A DNA stretch of 64,000 bases from Bizionia argentinensis JUB59 (GCF_000224335.1 NZ_AFXZ01000012.1:1-64000), one strand, 5' to 3'; shown: positions 1 to 9,980, counted from the first letter of the stretch. Notes: a model not told the origin generated them from the sequence alone. Translations and numbers: made by a program.

Positions 1-1933
1 CCCGGTAAGGATGGTTGGGAGCGGAATAAAAATTGTAACCCGTCCACGCAGAATTGAAATGTTCGGCTTTTAAATAGATACGCATTTGACTGATTTTAGC
101 ATTCACGAAAAAATCAAACCTTGGGAAGTTTCCATACTCCCGATCGTTTTGGACGTAAAATTCAGCTAGCAACGGATCATAACCATCCATTCTATAGTTA
201 GTAAAATAACTAAAGGTGATTCCTGTTTGGAGAAATAGTGCGTTTTTAAAAAATCTATTGGAATACACCAACGTATTCCTAGTGGTTAGTTCGGGTAGAT
301 TAAATATCATACCATCGTCTTGTACGTTCTGATACATAATGGTGTTATATAAGGTAAACTTCCTAAAGAAATTAAATCCTTTCTCCCATTTCAGTTTTAC
401 GTAATTTATAGAAGCTCCTGCCTGAAATGGTTTCACCAAATCATCAACACCATCCTTCATATAATAGGTGTAGTCGTTTATATTGGTAAAGTCTACGGTG
501 GCGGTTCCAAATAACTTAGATTGTACATGGAATCCGACTTGCTGTGTTTTAGTGTTTTTAAAACTGTTTTGCCAATTATAGTTCTTATAAACACTTTGAT
601 ATAATTGGAAGTTATAGTTCGGTGCTTTGGAGTTGTGACTCACATGTGCACCAAACTCCAAATTATCGTTTAACTTATAAGAGGCATTTCCTAATAGATA
701 GTTCCCATCAAAATCACCAACCACATTTAATCCCGCTTTGGCATCCAATTGGAAACCGTTTATAGTTTTATTATAAGAACCATTAACTGAAACAATATCT
801 CCTTTTAGTCTGTTAGTAATATATTGACTATTAATAATAGTAACTTTATCATAACCATAGTTATAATTGCTGTAGCCTAAATTAATTTCAACGTCCCCTA
901 TTATATTATTACGGTAATTTAAACCTAATTCACTGTAGAAATTCTCAAGCGTTACCCGATCTCTTAACCCTTCGGGCTGAAAAGAGTCACCAAAGTATGC
1001 ACTTTCCTTTTTTTGATTGTATTCATAATACTTATCTTCAAAAGATATTATATGATTTACACGCAAGGCATTTTTAGCCAAGGAATCGGTAGGTTTTATA
1101 ATATAGTAATGATGATCTAAATGAAAACGTTTTCCCTTTAGCATGTTTTCGGCGTCTTCAAAATTAACAGCCAGTACACCTCGGTCTAAAAACTCCGGAT
1201 TTCCAGATTCAAAATATGGGACATTATCATCTTGGATGCCTCCATTTTCCTGATTCATTAAATCTTGCATCACGATATGTGCATTGGCAAAGTAACGTTG
1301 GTTTTCTGTTTTGTAGCTACTTGTAAATCTGAAGTTACCGGTACTAGTCAATATATTCTGGTATTTCCCTAATGAACGGATCCCTTTATAAGCTATAGAA
1401 AAGTTAAACTGTGGAGACGTATTTACCGTGAAAAACGCATCTAGTTGGTGGCCTTGTTTAAAAGCTGTTTTATAATAAAGCTCGGTAAAAGGTGTAGGTA
1501 CATGGTAATAATTGATATCTTCAATCTCCATATAATTATAATGACGCGCTCTTGCACCAAACAGAGGCATTAATTCATCCTTTTTATAATTATAACTTAG
1601 TGCATTGTAGCTTTGACCAACGTTAGAAAATGGGAGAAGCTCGAAATTATCACGACGCAAATAGTTAAACTTGTATTCTTTTTGAATAGTTAACGTTGTA
1701 TCCACATAAGTGGTATCATTTTTATGAGATATAACAAGGTACTGCTCTATTTTAGCATCATAATTTTTAATATCCTTAATACTAGTGCTTTCGGTAGAAC
1801 CTCTAGATAGAGAATCACCATACGGTCTGTTTCGGTCATCAATGTTTCTATTACTATCTAATGGTTGCAATACTTGGGCAACAACTAAATTTACACAAAA
1901 TATTAAAAAAACGGATAAAATTATTTTCCTCAT
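1..1933 (-). CDS. putative outer-membrane porin (partial, C-terminus outside window)
   Basis: This gene starts at ATG 1933 and stays open to the left edge, giving about 644 residues. Residues 1-20 are a clear signal peptide ending in VVAQ. The rest is a run of alternating hydrophobic and polar strands rich in Tyr, Asn and Phe, as in large outer-membrane beta-barrels. The overall pattern, including [15 protein letters not shown]-type text near residue 90, matches the long 'putative porin' family of Bacteroidota; this is recognition from memory. A TAnnTTTG box 19 bases upstream supports the start. It is divergent from rnhB. Function and substrate are unknown. Confidence 0.75.
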   Translation of the reverse strand, partial: MRKIILSVFLIFCVNLVVAQVLQPLDSNRNIDDRNRPYGDSLSRGSTESTSIKDIKNYDAKIEQYLVISHKNDTTYVDTTLTIQKEYKFNYLRRDNFELLPFSNVGQSYNALSYNYKKDELMPLFGARARHYNYMEIEDINYYHVPTPFTELYYKTAFKQGHQLDAFFTVNTSPQFNFSIAYKGIRSLGKYQNILTSTGNFRFTSSYKTENQRYFANAHIVMQDLMNQENGGIQDDNVPYFESGNPEFLDRGVLAVNFEDAENMLKGKRFHLDHHYYIIKPTDSLAKNALRVNHIISFEDKYYEYNQKKESAYFGDSFQPEGLRDRVTLENFYSELGLNYRNNIIGDVEINLGYSNYNYGYDKVTIINSQYITNRLKGDIVSVNGSYNKTINGFQLDAKAGLNVVGDFDGNYLLGNASYKLNDNLEFGAHVSHNSKAPNYNFQLYQSVYKNYNWQNSFKNTKTQQVGFHVQSKLFGTATVDFTNINDYTYYMKDGVDDLVKPFQAGASINYVKLKWEKGFNFFRKFTLYNTIMYQNVQDDGMIFNLPELTTRNTLVYSNRFFKNALFLQTGITFSYFTNYRMDGYDPLLAEFYVQNDREYGNFPRFDFFVNAKISQMRIYLKAEHFNSAWTGYNFYSAPNHPYR

Positions 1934-1952
1934 AATTATTTTTTCGACCTTG

Positions 1953-1960
1953 CAAATGTA
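1953..1960 (-). promoter_or_regulatory. -7 box of the porin gene (TACATTTG)
   Basis: On the minus strand the sequence reads TACATTTG, which fits the Bacteroidota housekeeping consensus TAnnTTTG. It lies 19 bases before the porin ATG. No convincing -33 TTG is visible at the usual spacing. Confidence 0.5.
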
Positions 1961-2002
1961 TATACAATTTATAATAACACCCTTGTATTAAGAATTATTT
2001 AC

Positions 2003-2602
2003 ATGCTAAAATTACAATATTCAAATTTTAAATACGAATGCGGCACAGATGAAGCTGGCCGAGGCTGTTTAGCGGGTCCAGTTACGGCTGCAGCGGTTAT
2101 TCTTCCAGCTGATTTTAAAAACCTATTATTAAATGATTCCAAACAACTTTCTGAAAAGAAACGTAATATACTGAAACCTATTATAGAGGGCACAGCTTTA
2201 TCTTTTGGTTTCGCACATGTTTATCCCACAGAAATTGATAGTATAAATATACTAAATGCTTCCATTTTAGCCATGCATCACGCTATTAATACTTTAAAAA
2301 TTAGCCCAGACTTTATTATTGTCGATGGTAATAAATTTAAACCTTTCCAAGATATCCCTCATGAAACCATTATTAAGGGTGATGCCAAATTTTTGAGTAT
2401 CGCTGCCGCTTCCGTTTTAGCAAAAACATATAGAGATGATTATATGGAAATGATTCATGAGGAGTTTCCTATGTATAATTGGAAACAAAATAAAGGGTAT
2501 CCCACCAAGGAACATCGGGCTGCTATTAGAAAGTATGGTATAACAAAATATCATCGTACGTCCTTTAAGCTATTACCAGAACAACTAAAAATGCCGATAT
2601 AA
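2003..2602 (+). CDS. rnhB: ribonuclease HII
   Basis: RNase HII cuts the RNA strand of RNA-DNA hybrids and removes single misincorporated ribonucleotides from DNA. The 199-residue length is normal. The family signature GTDEAGRG is at residues 14-21 (acidic residues D16 and E17). The further acidic residues D108 (in IIVDGN) and D145 (in KTYRD) complete the usual metal-binding set. The start fits homologues, which begin a few residues before the DEAGRG motif. It is divergent from the porin gene and 64 bases upstream of a large lipoprotein gene that has its own promoter box. Confidence 0.95.
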   Translation: MLKLQYSNFKYECGTDEAGRGCLAGPVTAAAVILPADFKNLLLNDSKQLSEKKRNILKPIIEGTALSFGFAHVYPTEIDSINILNASILAMHHAINTLKISPDFIIVDGNKFKPFQDIPHETIIKGDAKFLSIAAASVLAKTYRDDYMEMIHEEFPMYNWKQNKGYPTKEHRAAIRKYGITKYHRTSFKLLPEQLKMPI

Positions 2603-2641
2603 CTTCGGGAGTATTCATTTTAAAGCTATTAATTATTTATG

Positions 2642-2649
2642 TAGTTTTG
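2642..2649 (+). promoter_or_regulatory. -7 box of the 809-residue lipoprotein gene (TAGTTTTG)
   Basis: TAGTTTTG matches TAnnTTTG and ends 17 bases before the ATG at 2667. A T-rich stretch near 2616-2621 could serve as the -33 region. It suggests the lipoprotein gene is transcribed apart from rnhB. Confidence 0.5.
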
Positions 2650-2666
2650 TACAAACGCCCTCTTCA

Positions 2667-5096
2667 ATGAAAAATATTTGGTTTCTATGTGCTTTAAGTC
2701 TGCTTTTTTTAGGATGTAATTCTTCTGAAAAAAAAACACAATTAATGGATTACCTCAACAATGAAGCTGCTGTTATTATTAAGGTAAAAAATATTGGAAG
2801 CTTAAAAAGCAATATAAAAAACAATACTTTTCTCCAAGCTTTAGAAAAATCTAAAAGTTACGAGCACCTTTCTCGAAAACTGGATTTACTACAATATATA
2901 AAGACAGAAGACGATTTATACCTTTCTATATTTAATACGAATGATAGTTTAGATTATTCTATAATCACGAAGTTGAAACCGGATCTATTTCTAATTGACT
3001 CCTTACCGAACCGTAGTATTGAAGTATTAAAATACGAAAATCAAACCATCACCAAAAGTGCAGTGGGCGGACATGAGCTCTTCAGTGTTATAAAGGATAG
3101 TGTTTTTATAGCTGCATCATCAAAAGCTTTACTTCAGGCTTCGCTTAAAGGTGCTAAAATTAATTCGCAAATTAAAGAGCTTATCAATTCATCAAATAAC
3201 GACAATCAGCTTTCGGTTTTTATAAACAAACGAAAAGATGGTCATATTAATAATTTTTTCATCAACGATAGTATCAATTCGCTAACCCTAACCGATTATT
3301 TATTCTTTGATGTGGGTATTGAACAAAGTGCATTAATACTTAATGGTGTTGTAAAATCTGCCGATTCTACTAAAAAACTAATCGATGTTTTTAAAAACAC
3401 CAAACCACAAGAAAACAAATTGGCTACCATTACACCTGCAAATAGCGATGGTTTTTTAAGTCTAACTTTTAATGATTACACGCTTTTCAGTAAAAACCTC
3501 AACGCCTTCCGGGAAGTAGATTCTATCCAAACCACGGCGCTCATGGATAATGTAATTGAAATAGGCGTTATTTATGAAGGAGCCAATCGTGCTATTGTTT
3601 TAAATTCTTTGGATGTTTATATTACGAAAGATGCGCTACTGAACGATCAAGACATGATTGAAACTTATCGAGATATTGATGTTTTTAATTTCAGCCAACC
3701 AGAACTATTCAACAAAACATTAAACCCGTTTATTAATTTTAAAGATGCTAGCAAGTATTGTATAATTGATAATTTTATTGTGTTTTCCAACGATATAGAA
3801 ATGCTTCATAATATTATTGCTAGTTATAAAAACCAAACTACGTATAGTTCCCGTAACCATTACCAAAGTTTGAAAGAACAGTTCAGTAATGAGTCCTCTC
3901 TTTTAAGCGTGGTAAATTCGTCCAGTTTAAACACAGTTATCAACAAAAACTTAAGTGATAGTTTAAATTTAAAGCTGGATGCCTTTGAATCAACTGGTTT
4001 ACAGTTAATATACGACACAAATTTTGCCCATGTAAATATGGTAATTCAAAAAGGTAGAACGCGTGCTGTAGAAAATTCCGTAAGTGAAATTTCCGCGGTA
4101 AAAATTGATGCAGACATACTGAACAATCCACAATTAGTAACTAACCATATTACGAGTGAGAAGGAAATTGCGGTTCAAGATATTAAAAACAACTTATATT
4201 TAATTTCTAGTAGTGGAAAAATTCTTTGGAAAAAACAACTTCAAGGTCCTATTTTAGGAAGGATTGAGCAAATAGATATGTATAGAAACGGCAGACTGCA
4301 ATTAGCTTTCGCCACTACCAATCGCGTTTATTTATTAGATAGAAACGGTAAAGACGTTAAAGCATTTCCATTAAAATTTAATGATCCTATTACACAGCCG
4401 CTGTCGGTGTTTGACTATGATGGGAACAGAAAATATCGTTTACTGATTACGCAAGGTAAAGAAATTTTCATGATTGATGAAAAAGGAGAAACCGTAGAAG
4501 GCTTTAATTTCAGTAAAGCTGATGGTGACTTGATTCACCAACCACAGCATATTAGAATTGGAAGAAAAGACTATTTACTATTTAAAACTGCCAATAAACT
4601 GCATATTTTAGATCGAGTTGGAAAAACACGTGTTACGCCAAAAGCGGATTATAACTTCTCTAAAGAAGCGGTTTATGAGTATAATGGTAATTTTGCAACA
4701 ACAACATCCAAAGGGATATTTGTAACCATTGACTCCAAAGGTAACACGGCTTCCAAAGACTTAGGCTTAACAGATCTACACCATTTACAGACTACTACTA
4801 AAACACTTGTAGCTTTATCGGAAAATAGACTGACTATTAAAACAAACACTTACGAGTTAGATTACGGCAACTATAGTGAACCGAATATCTTTTATTTAAA
4901 TGATAAAATATACGTGTCAGTAACGGATAAGCAAACCCAAAAAGTATTCTTATTTGATAGTAATTCAAAACTCCTTCAGAATTTTCCAGTTTACGGAACA
5001 TCCGCTATAGATATGGCCAACATGGATAAAGGACCAAACCTAGAGTTTGTGACTAAAGGCGATAATAATACGGTTCTAATTTACCAGATAAACTAA
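2667..5096 (+). CDS. large lipoprotein with C-terminal beta-propeller-like repeats
   Basis: The protein has 809 residues. Residues 1-17 form a lipoprotein signal with the lipidated Cys at 17 (LFLGC). Residues of about 30-480 resemble no domain I can name. From about 490 to the end there are repeated segments such as LISSSGKILW, VYLLDRNGK, IFMIDEKGE, LHILDRVGK and VFLFDSNSK. These look like blades of a PQQ-like or WD-like propeller. The architecture suggests an envelope scaffold or binding protein, not an enzyme. It follows rnhB, an arrangement I believe is common in flavobacteria, but no functional link is evident. Confidence 0.65.
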   Translation: MKNIWFLCALSLLFLGCNSSEKKTQLMDYLNNEAAVIIKVKNIGSLKSNIKNNTFLQALEKSKSYEHLSRKLDLLQYIKTEDDLYLSIFNTNDSLDYSIITKLKPDLFLIDSLPNRSIEVLKYENQTITKSAVGGHELFSVIKDSVFIAASSKALLQASLKGAKINSQIKELINSSNNDNQLSVFINKRKDGHINNFFINDSINSLTLTDYLFFDVGIEQSALILNGVVKSADSTKKLIDVFKNTKPQENKLATITPANSDGFLSLTFNDYTLFSKNLNAFREVDSIQTTALMDNVIEIGVIYEGANRAIVLNSLDVYITKDALLNDQDMIETYRDIDVFNFSQPELFNKTLNPFINFKDASKYCIIDNFIVFSNDIEMLHNIIASYKNQTTYSSRNHYQSLKEQFSNESSLLSVVNSSSLNTVINKNLSDSLNLKLDAFESTGLQLIYDTNFAHVNMVIQKGRTRAVENSVSEISAVKIDADILNNPQLVTNHITSEKEIAVQDIKNNLYLISSSGKILWKKQLQGPILGRIEQIDMYRNGRLQLAFATTNRVYLLDRNGKDVKAFPLKFNDPITQPLSVFDYDGNRKYRLLITQGKEIFMIDEKGETVEGFNFSKADGDLIHQPQHIRIGRKDYLLFKTANKLHILDRVGKTRVTPKADYNFSKEAVYEYNGNFATTTSKGIFVTIDSKGNTASKDLGLTDLHHLQTTTKTLVALSENRLTIKTNTYELDYGNYSEPNIFYLNDKIYVSVTDKQTQKVFLFDSNSKLLQNFPVYGTSAIDMANMDKGPNLEFVTKGDNNTVLIYQIN

Positions 5097-5154
5097 CTCA
5101 TAATGAACAACTTGAGTTGAATAATATATTTTTTCATATATTACAGCTTAATGT

Positions 5155-5186
5155 GTTAACTTCTATAAAATTACACCATTAAGTAG
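5155..5186 (+). promoter_or_regulatory. ECF-type promoter element of the lipoprotein-CHAT unit (GTTAACTT-N15-ATTAAGTAG)
   Basis: GTTAACTT at 5155-5162 is followed by 15 bases and ATTAAGTAG at 5178-5186, 23 bases before the ATG at 5210. The same two boxes with the same 15-base spacer precede the sigma factor gene, the beta-barrel gene and the collagen-repeat lipoprotein gene nearby. I infer recognition by the ECF sigma factor encoded at 9377-9952. Confidence 0.6.
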
Positions 5187-5209
5187 CATACTTAAATTTT
5201 AAAAATATT

Positions 5210-5845
5210 ATGAAAAAATACACAATTATTCTTTTAATGATGCCTTTATTATGCTTTACAAACTTAAGTTGTGAAGATAAAGATGACAATGTTATTGTAA
5301 ACGAAGAACCTTTAACTTCCACAAATTATATTTATGAAGGCGATTTAAGAAAATTCTATCTACAGACAGAAATAGCCTATCTTGAAAATCAAATTGAAAT
5401 TTGGAATGCTGTGACTCCTAATGACCCTGATTACCAAAACGCTCAAGAAGAGATATTTCTTGCTATTGCAGAAATTGAGACCAATAAGTTAGAAATTACA
5501 GGAATTGCTAACCCATCCGCTATCTTTGTAATTAAGCCACCGATTCTTCCACCAGTTCCAGTACCATCGCCATGTAATTGTTTAAATGTATACAATACAG
5601 CAAGAAATATTGTACTATTACCAAATACGGAAAACATAAGTATCACCATAATGTCCAATACTGATGAGTCCTTAATTGCTAGCACAAATAGCGATGTTAA
5701 GTTGCAAACTATACCAAACACAGGCAATAAAGGAAAATATCAACCTTTTATACCAGAAAAACCAAACTTTACGGGCGAAGCTTTTATTATAGTAGAAACT
5801 AATAACCATTCTTATACTATTAACTTAAATTTCCACAAACTTTAA
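5210..5845 (+). CDS. small surface-type lipoprotein of unknown function
   Basis: This 211-residue protein has a lipoprotein signal with the acceptor Cys at residue 21 (TNLSC). The residues right after it, EDKDDN, are strongly acidic. Such Lys/Asp/Glu-rich tails after the Cys act as surface-export signals in Bacteroidota, so it may sit on the cell surface. A short Pro-rich linker (PPILPPVPVP) near residue 105 separates a helical N-terminal half from a beta-rich C-terminal half. It lies directly upstream of the CHAT gene behind a shared ECF-type promoter, so it may be a partner or substrate of that system. No family recognised. Confidence 0.6.
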   Translation: MKKYTIILLMMPLLCFTNLSCEDKDDNVIVNEEPLTSTNYIYEGDLRKFYLQTEIAYLENQIEIWNAVTPNDPDYQNAQEEIFLAIAEIETNKLEITGIANPSAIFVIKPPILPPVPVPSPCNCLNVYNTARNIVLLPNTENISITIMSNTDESLIASTNSDVKLQTIPNTGNKGKYQPFIPEKPNFTGEAFIIVETNNHSYTINLNFHKL

Positions 5846-5856
5846 ATAAAAAAGTT

Positions 5857-5884
5857 TTAAACCTCTATTATAAGTGTAAATTAG
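5857..5884 (+). promoter_or_regulatory. possible weak ECF-type promoter ahead of the CHAT gene
   Basis: TTAAACCT at 5857-5864 matches GTTAACCT at six of eight positions and is followed by exactly 15 bases and then ATTAG. This is a degenerate version of the element shared by the four other units of the locus. It could be a second internal promoter for the CHAT gene, or chance. Confidence 0.25.
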
Positions 5885-5910
5885 TCTTTAGCAAAACTGA
5901 AGACTAATTT
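5878..5910 (+). promoter_or_regulatory. 11-bp hairpin directly before the CHAT start codon
   Basis: AAATTAGTCTT (5878-5888) and AAGACTAATTT (5900-5910) are perfect inverted repeats with an 11-base loop. The right arm ends two bases before the CHAT ATG at 5913. It is followed only by a short T run, so it could be a weak terminator for the lipoprotein transcript or a structure that hides the ribosome-loading site of the CHAT gene in readthrough mRNA. Confidence 0.5.
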
Positions 5911-5912
5911 TT

Positions 5913-8672
5913 ATGAAATCATCACTACTATTTTTGCTTGTTTTAGGTGCCTTCCAACTTGCCTTTTCTCAAGCCAATAACGATTCATTATATAGCGTAA
6001 ACGTAACCAGCTTTTACGGAAAAGCCTATCAATACATATATTCCAAACAAGATTCCGCATATTATTATTTCAATAAAATAAATAAAGAAGCTCAAAAACA
6101 TCATGATTTTGAAACTTTTATAAGTAGTACTTGCGCTTCAAACAAAACCGCAGCCTATTTTTACGATCTTGAAAAAATGAAACACAATTTAAGTGAATTA
6201 GATTCTGTGGTTTCAAAACATCATAAAGAATTAAAAGAATCACCACACTACCTATATTATATTAACACTATTGATTTTGACAGAGGCCTCTATTATTTTC
6301 GTTTAAATAACTATTCGCAATCAAGAGAAAATTTTACATCTATAATTACATCTATTGAAAGCTTAAAAGAAAGCGAACTCAATGTTAACCTCATAGATTT
6401 AATTACAAGTGCTTATAGCTTTATTGCTAAAATGTACACCAATGATGGAAAGTTTAATTTAGCAAAAGACTATTATGTTAAAAATATTCAATTTTTAGAA
6501 ACAAAAAAGGCAGACGATATTAGTAAAATAAATAGAACCTATAGTTTATTGGCCGAAGTTTTAAAAAATCAAAACCAAATTGAATCTTCCAATGTGTATT
6601 TTAAAAAATCATTAGCGTATAACCTCAACAACCATGGAGGCTCGAATAATATTATTACTGAAGCAAATCATTTATTGGACAATTATTTAAGTCAATCTAA
6701 AACAGATAGTGCTTTTTATTATCTAGATATTATTAAGACGTATGTTGTCGAAAACGCTACTAAAGCAAACATTTACCACAAAGCAAAGGCAAAAATTCAT
6801 GAAGCCACTAATAATTATAATTTGGCGCTACAAGAGCTTGAAGAAGTATTGGCATTAACACAAGAAAGATGGAAGGATAATCCACATAACGATGTTGCAA
6901 TAGCTTACAAGAAAATAGGTGATTTACATAAAAAATTCAATAATTATGATAAGGCATTAGTTCATTATGATTTAGCCTTAAATTATTTAAAAAATGTAAA
7001 TACCAATGACTTAAAGCAACAAACAGATTTAAAGCTGCTTAAAAACAAATCGGAAGTCTTAAATACTTTTGATTTACATACCCAAAGTTTGAAAATAACG
7101 CATCAAGCTTTAAAAATTCTAGATGATTTAAAACCTTCTTTTAAAAACAACGAGGACAAACTCTTTTTAATGGAAGAGGCTTTTCCTGTTTTTGAATCCG
7201 CTTTGGAAGCAAACTTTAAGTTATTCGCTGAAACCAATCAGGATTCATTAATTGATAGTGCCTTTTATTACTCTGAAAAAAGTAAAAGTGTTCTATTAAT
7301 GGAATCAATTTTAAGCACGCGAGCTACAGAATTCGCGAATATTCCTAAAAAAATCACAGAACAGGAACAGGTTTTAAAATCTAGAATTACACATTTAGAG
7401 AAGGAATTGAATCAATCTAAAAAATCAGAACTAGAATCTGAATTATTTGAAGCTAAAAAAAGCTATAGAGAATTGGTTACCACTATTGAAACCGAATACA
7501 AATCGTATTTCGATTTAAAATATAACGCTAAAGTTATTACATTAAAGGAGGTTCAAGCCTTTTTAAATTCAGACACCGCATTAGTTTCTTATTTTTATGG
7601 TAATAATGCCATCTATAGTATTACTATAACAAAAAATAATAAATCTATTCAACGTATAATACGAAATCAAGAATTGGATGATGCTATTATTTCGGTTTAT
7701 AATATGTTGAGTATACCAAAATCAGATCTGCAAGAACTGAATAAAATGTCAAACGAACTATATCTAAAAGTATTAGCCCCTAGTATTACTAATATTTCGG
7801 AGAAAAATGTGATTATTATAAGTGATGGATTATTAAATTACATTCCGTTTTCTAGTTTATCCATAAATGGATCTTCCCAATATGTTGTGGGAAATTATGC
7901 TATTAGTTATGTAAACTCTGCAACTTTGCTAAAACAGTTGTCAGAAAAAGAATCCATTAACACCAATGTTTTAGCATTTGCACCAAGTTTTAATAGCTTA
8001 AATAATACTAATTTACTGGCATTGCCTCATAATGAAACTGAAGTGGAAGGCATTTTAAATTTTTTTAATGGGGAAACTTTAACGGGTAGTCAAGCATCAC
8101 TTCAAAATTTTAATAGCAAAAGCGCCAATTACGGTATTTTACATTTTGCCACACATGCTATTTTAGATGATATTAATCCCGAATATTCATATTTAGCGTT
8201 TCAACCAAACACCACAGAAAACAACCTATTATATGTAAGTGATTTGTACAACTTAAACCTTAACACGAGTTTGGTAGCGTTAAGTGCTTGCGAAAGTGGC
8301 ATTGGAAACTTAAATCGTGGTGAAGGTTTTACAAGTTTAGCCCGCGGATTTTATTTTAGTGGCGCCTCCAGTATTGCCAGCACATTATGGAAAATTAATG
8401 ATGCATCGTCCTTAAATATCATGAATAATTTTTATAAAAATCTATCTGAAGGAGACGATAAAAGCACCGCTTTAAACAAAGCACAAATGTCTTTTTTAAA
8501 CGGCAACAGCCAAAATGCTTTGGCTCATCCATATTATTGGTCTGGTTTTGTTATATCTGGAAACACAAGTGCCATTGTAAAATCTAATAACACATGGGTT
8601 TGGTTTACACTGGCTGGTATTGGAGTTCTAGCTATAGGTTTTCTTCTAATTAAACGCCGAAAATCTAATTAA
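5913..8672 (+). CDS. TPR-CHAT protease, secreted and anchored by a C-terminal membrane helix
   Basis: CHAT domains are caspase-like cysteine proteases. This 919-residue protein has a signal peptide (residues 1-20, ending AFSQ), TPR-like helical repeats at about 120-450, a charged coiled-coil-like stretch at about 480-530 and a CHAT domain at about 590-880. The likely catalytic pair is His748 (HFATHA) and Cys793 (LSACESG), 45 residues apart as expected for this fold. A membrane helix at 895-913 is followed by KRRKSN, which places the protease domain in the periplasm. It is convergent with the TPR/anti-sigma gene, and the two reading frames overlap by 8 bases at their ends. Family call is sure; substrate is unknown, with the neighbouring TPR protein or lipoproteins as candidates. 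Confidence 0.85.
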   Translation: MKSSLLFLLVLGAFQLAFSQANNDSLYSVNVTSFYGKAYQYIYSKQDSAYYYFNKINKEAQKHHDFETFISSTCASNKTAAYFYDLEKMKHNLSELDSVVSKHHKELKESPHYLYYINTIDFDRGLYYFRLNNYSQSRENFTSIITSIESLKESELNVNLIDLITSAYSFIAKMYTNDGKFNLAKDYYVKNIQFLETKKADDISKINRTYSLLAEVLKNQNQIESSNVYFKKSLAYNLNNHGGSNNIITEANHLLDNYLSQSKTDSAFYYLDIIKTYVVENATKANIYHKAKAKIHEATNNYNLALQELEEVLALTQERWKDNPHNDVAIAYKKIGDLHKKFNNYDKALVHYDLALNYLKNVNTNDLKQQTDLKLLKNKSEVLNTFDLHTQSLKITHQALKILDDLKPSFKNNEDKLFLMEEAFPVFESALEANFKLFAETNQDSLIDSAFYYSEKSKSVLLMESILSTRATEFANIPKKITEQEQVLKSRITHLEKELNQSKKSELESELFEAKKSYRELVTTIETEYKSYFDLKYNAKVITLKEVQAFLNSDTALVSYFYGNNAIYSITITKNNKSIQRIIRNQELDDAIISVYNMLSIPKSDLQELNKMSNELYLKVLAPSITNISEKNVIIISDGLLNYIPFSSLSINGSSQYVVGNYAISYVNSATLLKQLSEKESINTNVLAFAPSFNSLNNTNLLALPHNETEVEGILNFFNGETLTGSQASLQNFNSKSANYGILHFATHAILDDINPEYSYLAFQPNTTENNLLYVSDLYNLNLNTSLVALSACESGIGNLNRGEGFTSLARGFYFSGASSIASTLWKINDASSLNIMNNFYKNLSEGDDKSTALNKAQMSFLNGNSQNALAHPYYWSGFVISGNTSAIVKSNNTWVWFTLAGIGVLAIGFLLIKRRKSN

Positions 8673-9384
8673 GCTTCTCTAGTAATTCTTTTGCTTTATC
8701 CTTGTTGTAAAAATGATTACTTATCAATTTCTCAAGATAAGTTATTGCCTGATCCTTATCTTTGGACTTGATAGCAATCAGCGCTAAATACCATGTGGAC
8801 TCTCCCTGAAACTCATTATTTTCATCTAAAACTTGTTGAAATAAGCGTCTAGCATTTCCAAAATCTTCCAGACCTAAATAAGCTTGTGCTTTATAAAATG
8901 ACATATATGATTTCTGACTAGTTTCTGGTATAGCATCAAACTTATCAATAGCTATTTGGTAGTTTCTTGTTTCGTAAGCAATAAAAGCTTCGCGTTCTAT
9001 GGTATTAGAATCATCGCTTCTTGTAATAGTATAAACCGTATTTGGATATTCAGTAAAATTACTAGCATATAAATTAGAGTAATTTGTTCCGAAAATTGAA
9101 TTGTAACCAAACCAACCTATTAATAAAGCTAAAGTAGCGGCAACAGCCAGATATTTGTAATTGAAAATAAATAGTTTTTTCGCATTTAAATTGCGCTCGA
9201 AACCTTTAAGTTTTGATTTCATTACATCCGACTCATGACTTTTTATAGCCTTTTTTAAATTATTTTCGTATTCAAATTCCGCTTTAAATTCTGCATCTGT
9301 TTCCAATAGTTTTCGAAAAACAACTTCCTGTTCAGCTGTTAAGCTGTTAGAAAAGTAGTGGTATAATAAATCTTGATTAGTCAT
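8665..9384 (-). CDS. membrane TPR protein, probable anti-sigma factor
   Basis: The protein has 239 residues. The first 70 or so are charged and helical with no zinc motif, then comes one membrane helix at about 76-96. A C-terminal region (about 125-235) has TPR-like text such as AFIAYETRNYQIAIDKFD and KAQAYLGLEDFGNARRLF. The layout of a cytoplasmic N-terminus, one membrane pass and a periplasmic sensing domain is typical of anti-sigma factors. The start codon lies inside the last codons of the sigma gene (8-base overlap), which implies translational coupling. Anti-sigma activity is inferred from position and topology, since no canonical anti-sigma motif is visible. Confidence 0.65.
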   Translation of the reverse strand: MTNQDLLYHYFSNSLTAEQEVVFRKLLETDAEFKAEFEYENNLKKAIKSHESDVMKSKLKGFERNLNAKKLFIFNYKYLAVAATLALLIGWFGYNSIFGTNYSNLYASNFTEYPNTVYTITRSDDSNTIEREAFIAYETRNYQIAIDKFDAIPETSQKSYMSFYKAQAYLGLEDFGNARRLFQQVLDENNEFQGESTWYLALIAIKSKDKDQAITYLEKLISNHFYNKDKAKELLEKLN

Positions 9385-9952
9385 TGCTATTGCTATTAAT
9401 ACGTTCTTTAAGGGTTTTCATGCATCGTGATTTTGCGCTTTTAACAACGTTTTCACTCGTATAGTCGCTTGCCAAAATAATATCCTTTATGGTATAACCA
9501 CGGTAATAAAATAAAGTTAGTAATTCCTGACATTTTTTTCCAAGTGTGGAAAAGTGTTTTTTTAATAAGACTTGCTCTGTCGTTAATTCGTCTTGATCCA
9601 AATCGAATGACGCATCAACCAAGGTGTCGCGTTCTCTAATAAGCGACAAATCGAAATCGGGATTTATAGTCTTATTATTTTTTTTCATTTTATCAAAAAT
9701 TAAATACTTTCCAATGCTAAATAAATAGGTTGAAATAGAACTTGTGAAGACTTCCACTTTACCTTGCATTACGTTATTATAGAAAATAATATAGGCATCT
9801 TGATACACATCGATTGTATCATCTTCCGATAAACGATACTTTCTAGCAAAATTTATAAACTTATCTCGATTGTCTTCATAAATACGTTTGAACAACAAAT
9901 CGGAGCCCTCTTTTAAATCTTCAACAGTTATATTCTCTTGAACGCTTTCCAT
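9377..9952 (-). CDS. ECF-type RNA polymerase sigma factor
   Basis: The 191-residue length fits an ECF sigma factor. Region 2 is visible at about residues 20-75 with the DVYQDAYIIFYNNV helix. Region 4 is at about 136-182, with LGKKCQELLTLFYYRGYTI followed by a helix-turn-helix ending in SENVVKSAKSRCMKTL. It overlaps the downstream membrane TPR gene by 8 bases, the classic sigma/anti-sigma arrangement. An element GTTAACCT-N15-ATTAAATGG overlaps its own ATG, so autoregulation is likely. However, a transcript from there would lack this ATG; a TTG at codon 19 or 20 is the only obvious alternative in the region, unless another upstream promoter is used. Confidence 0.85.
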   Translation of the reverse strand: MESVQENITVEDLKEGSDLLFKRIYEDNRDKFINFARKYRLSEDDTIDVYQDAYIIFYNNVMQGKVEVFTSSISTYLFSIGKYLIFDKMKKNNKTINPDFDLSLIRERDTLVDASFDLDQDELTTEQVLLKKHFSTLGKKCQELLTLFYYRGYTIKDIILASDYTSENVVKSAKSRCMKTLKERINSNSND

Positions 9953-9980
9953 TTAATATCCTAAAATTAAAAAGGTTAAC
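9949..9980 (-). promoter_or_regulatory. ECF-type promoter element overlapping the sigma gene start (GTTAACCT-N15-ATTAAATGG)
   Basis: Read on the minus strand, GTTAACCT (9980-9973), 15 bases, then ATTAAATGG (9957-9949). The second box contains the ATG of the sigma gene. It is identical in both boxes and spacing to the element ahead of the divergent beta-barrel gene. It may drive autoregulation with a downstream start, or interfere with expression from another promoter. Confidence 0.55.
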
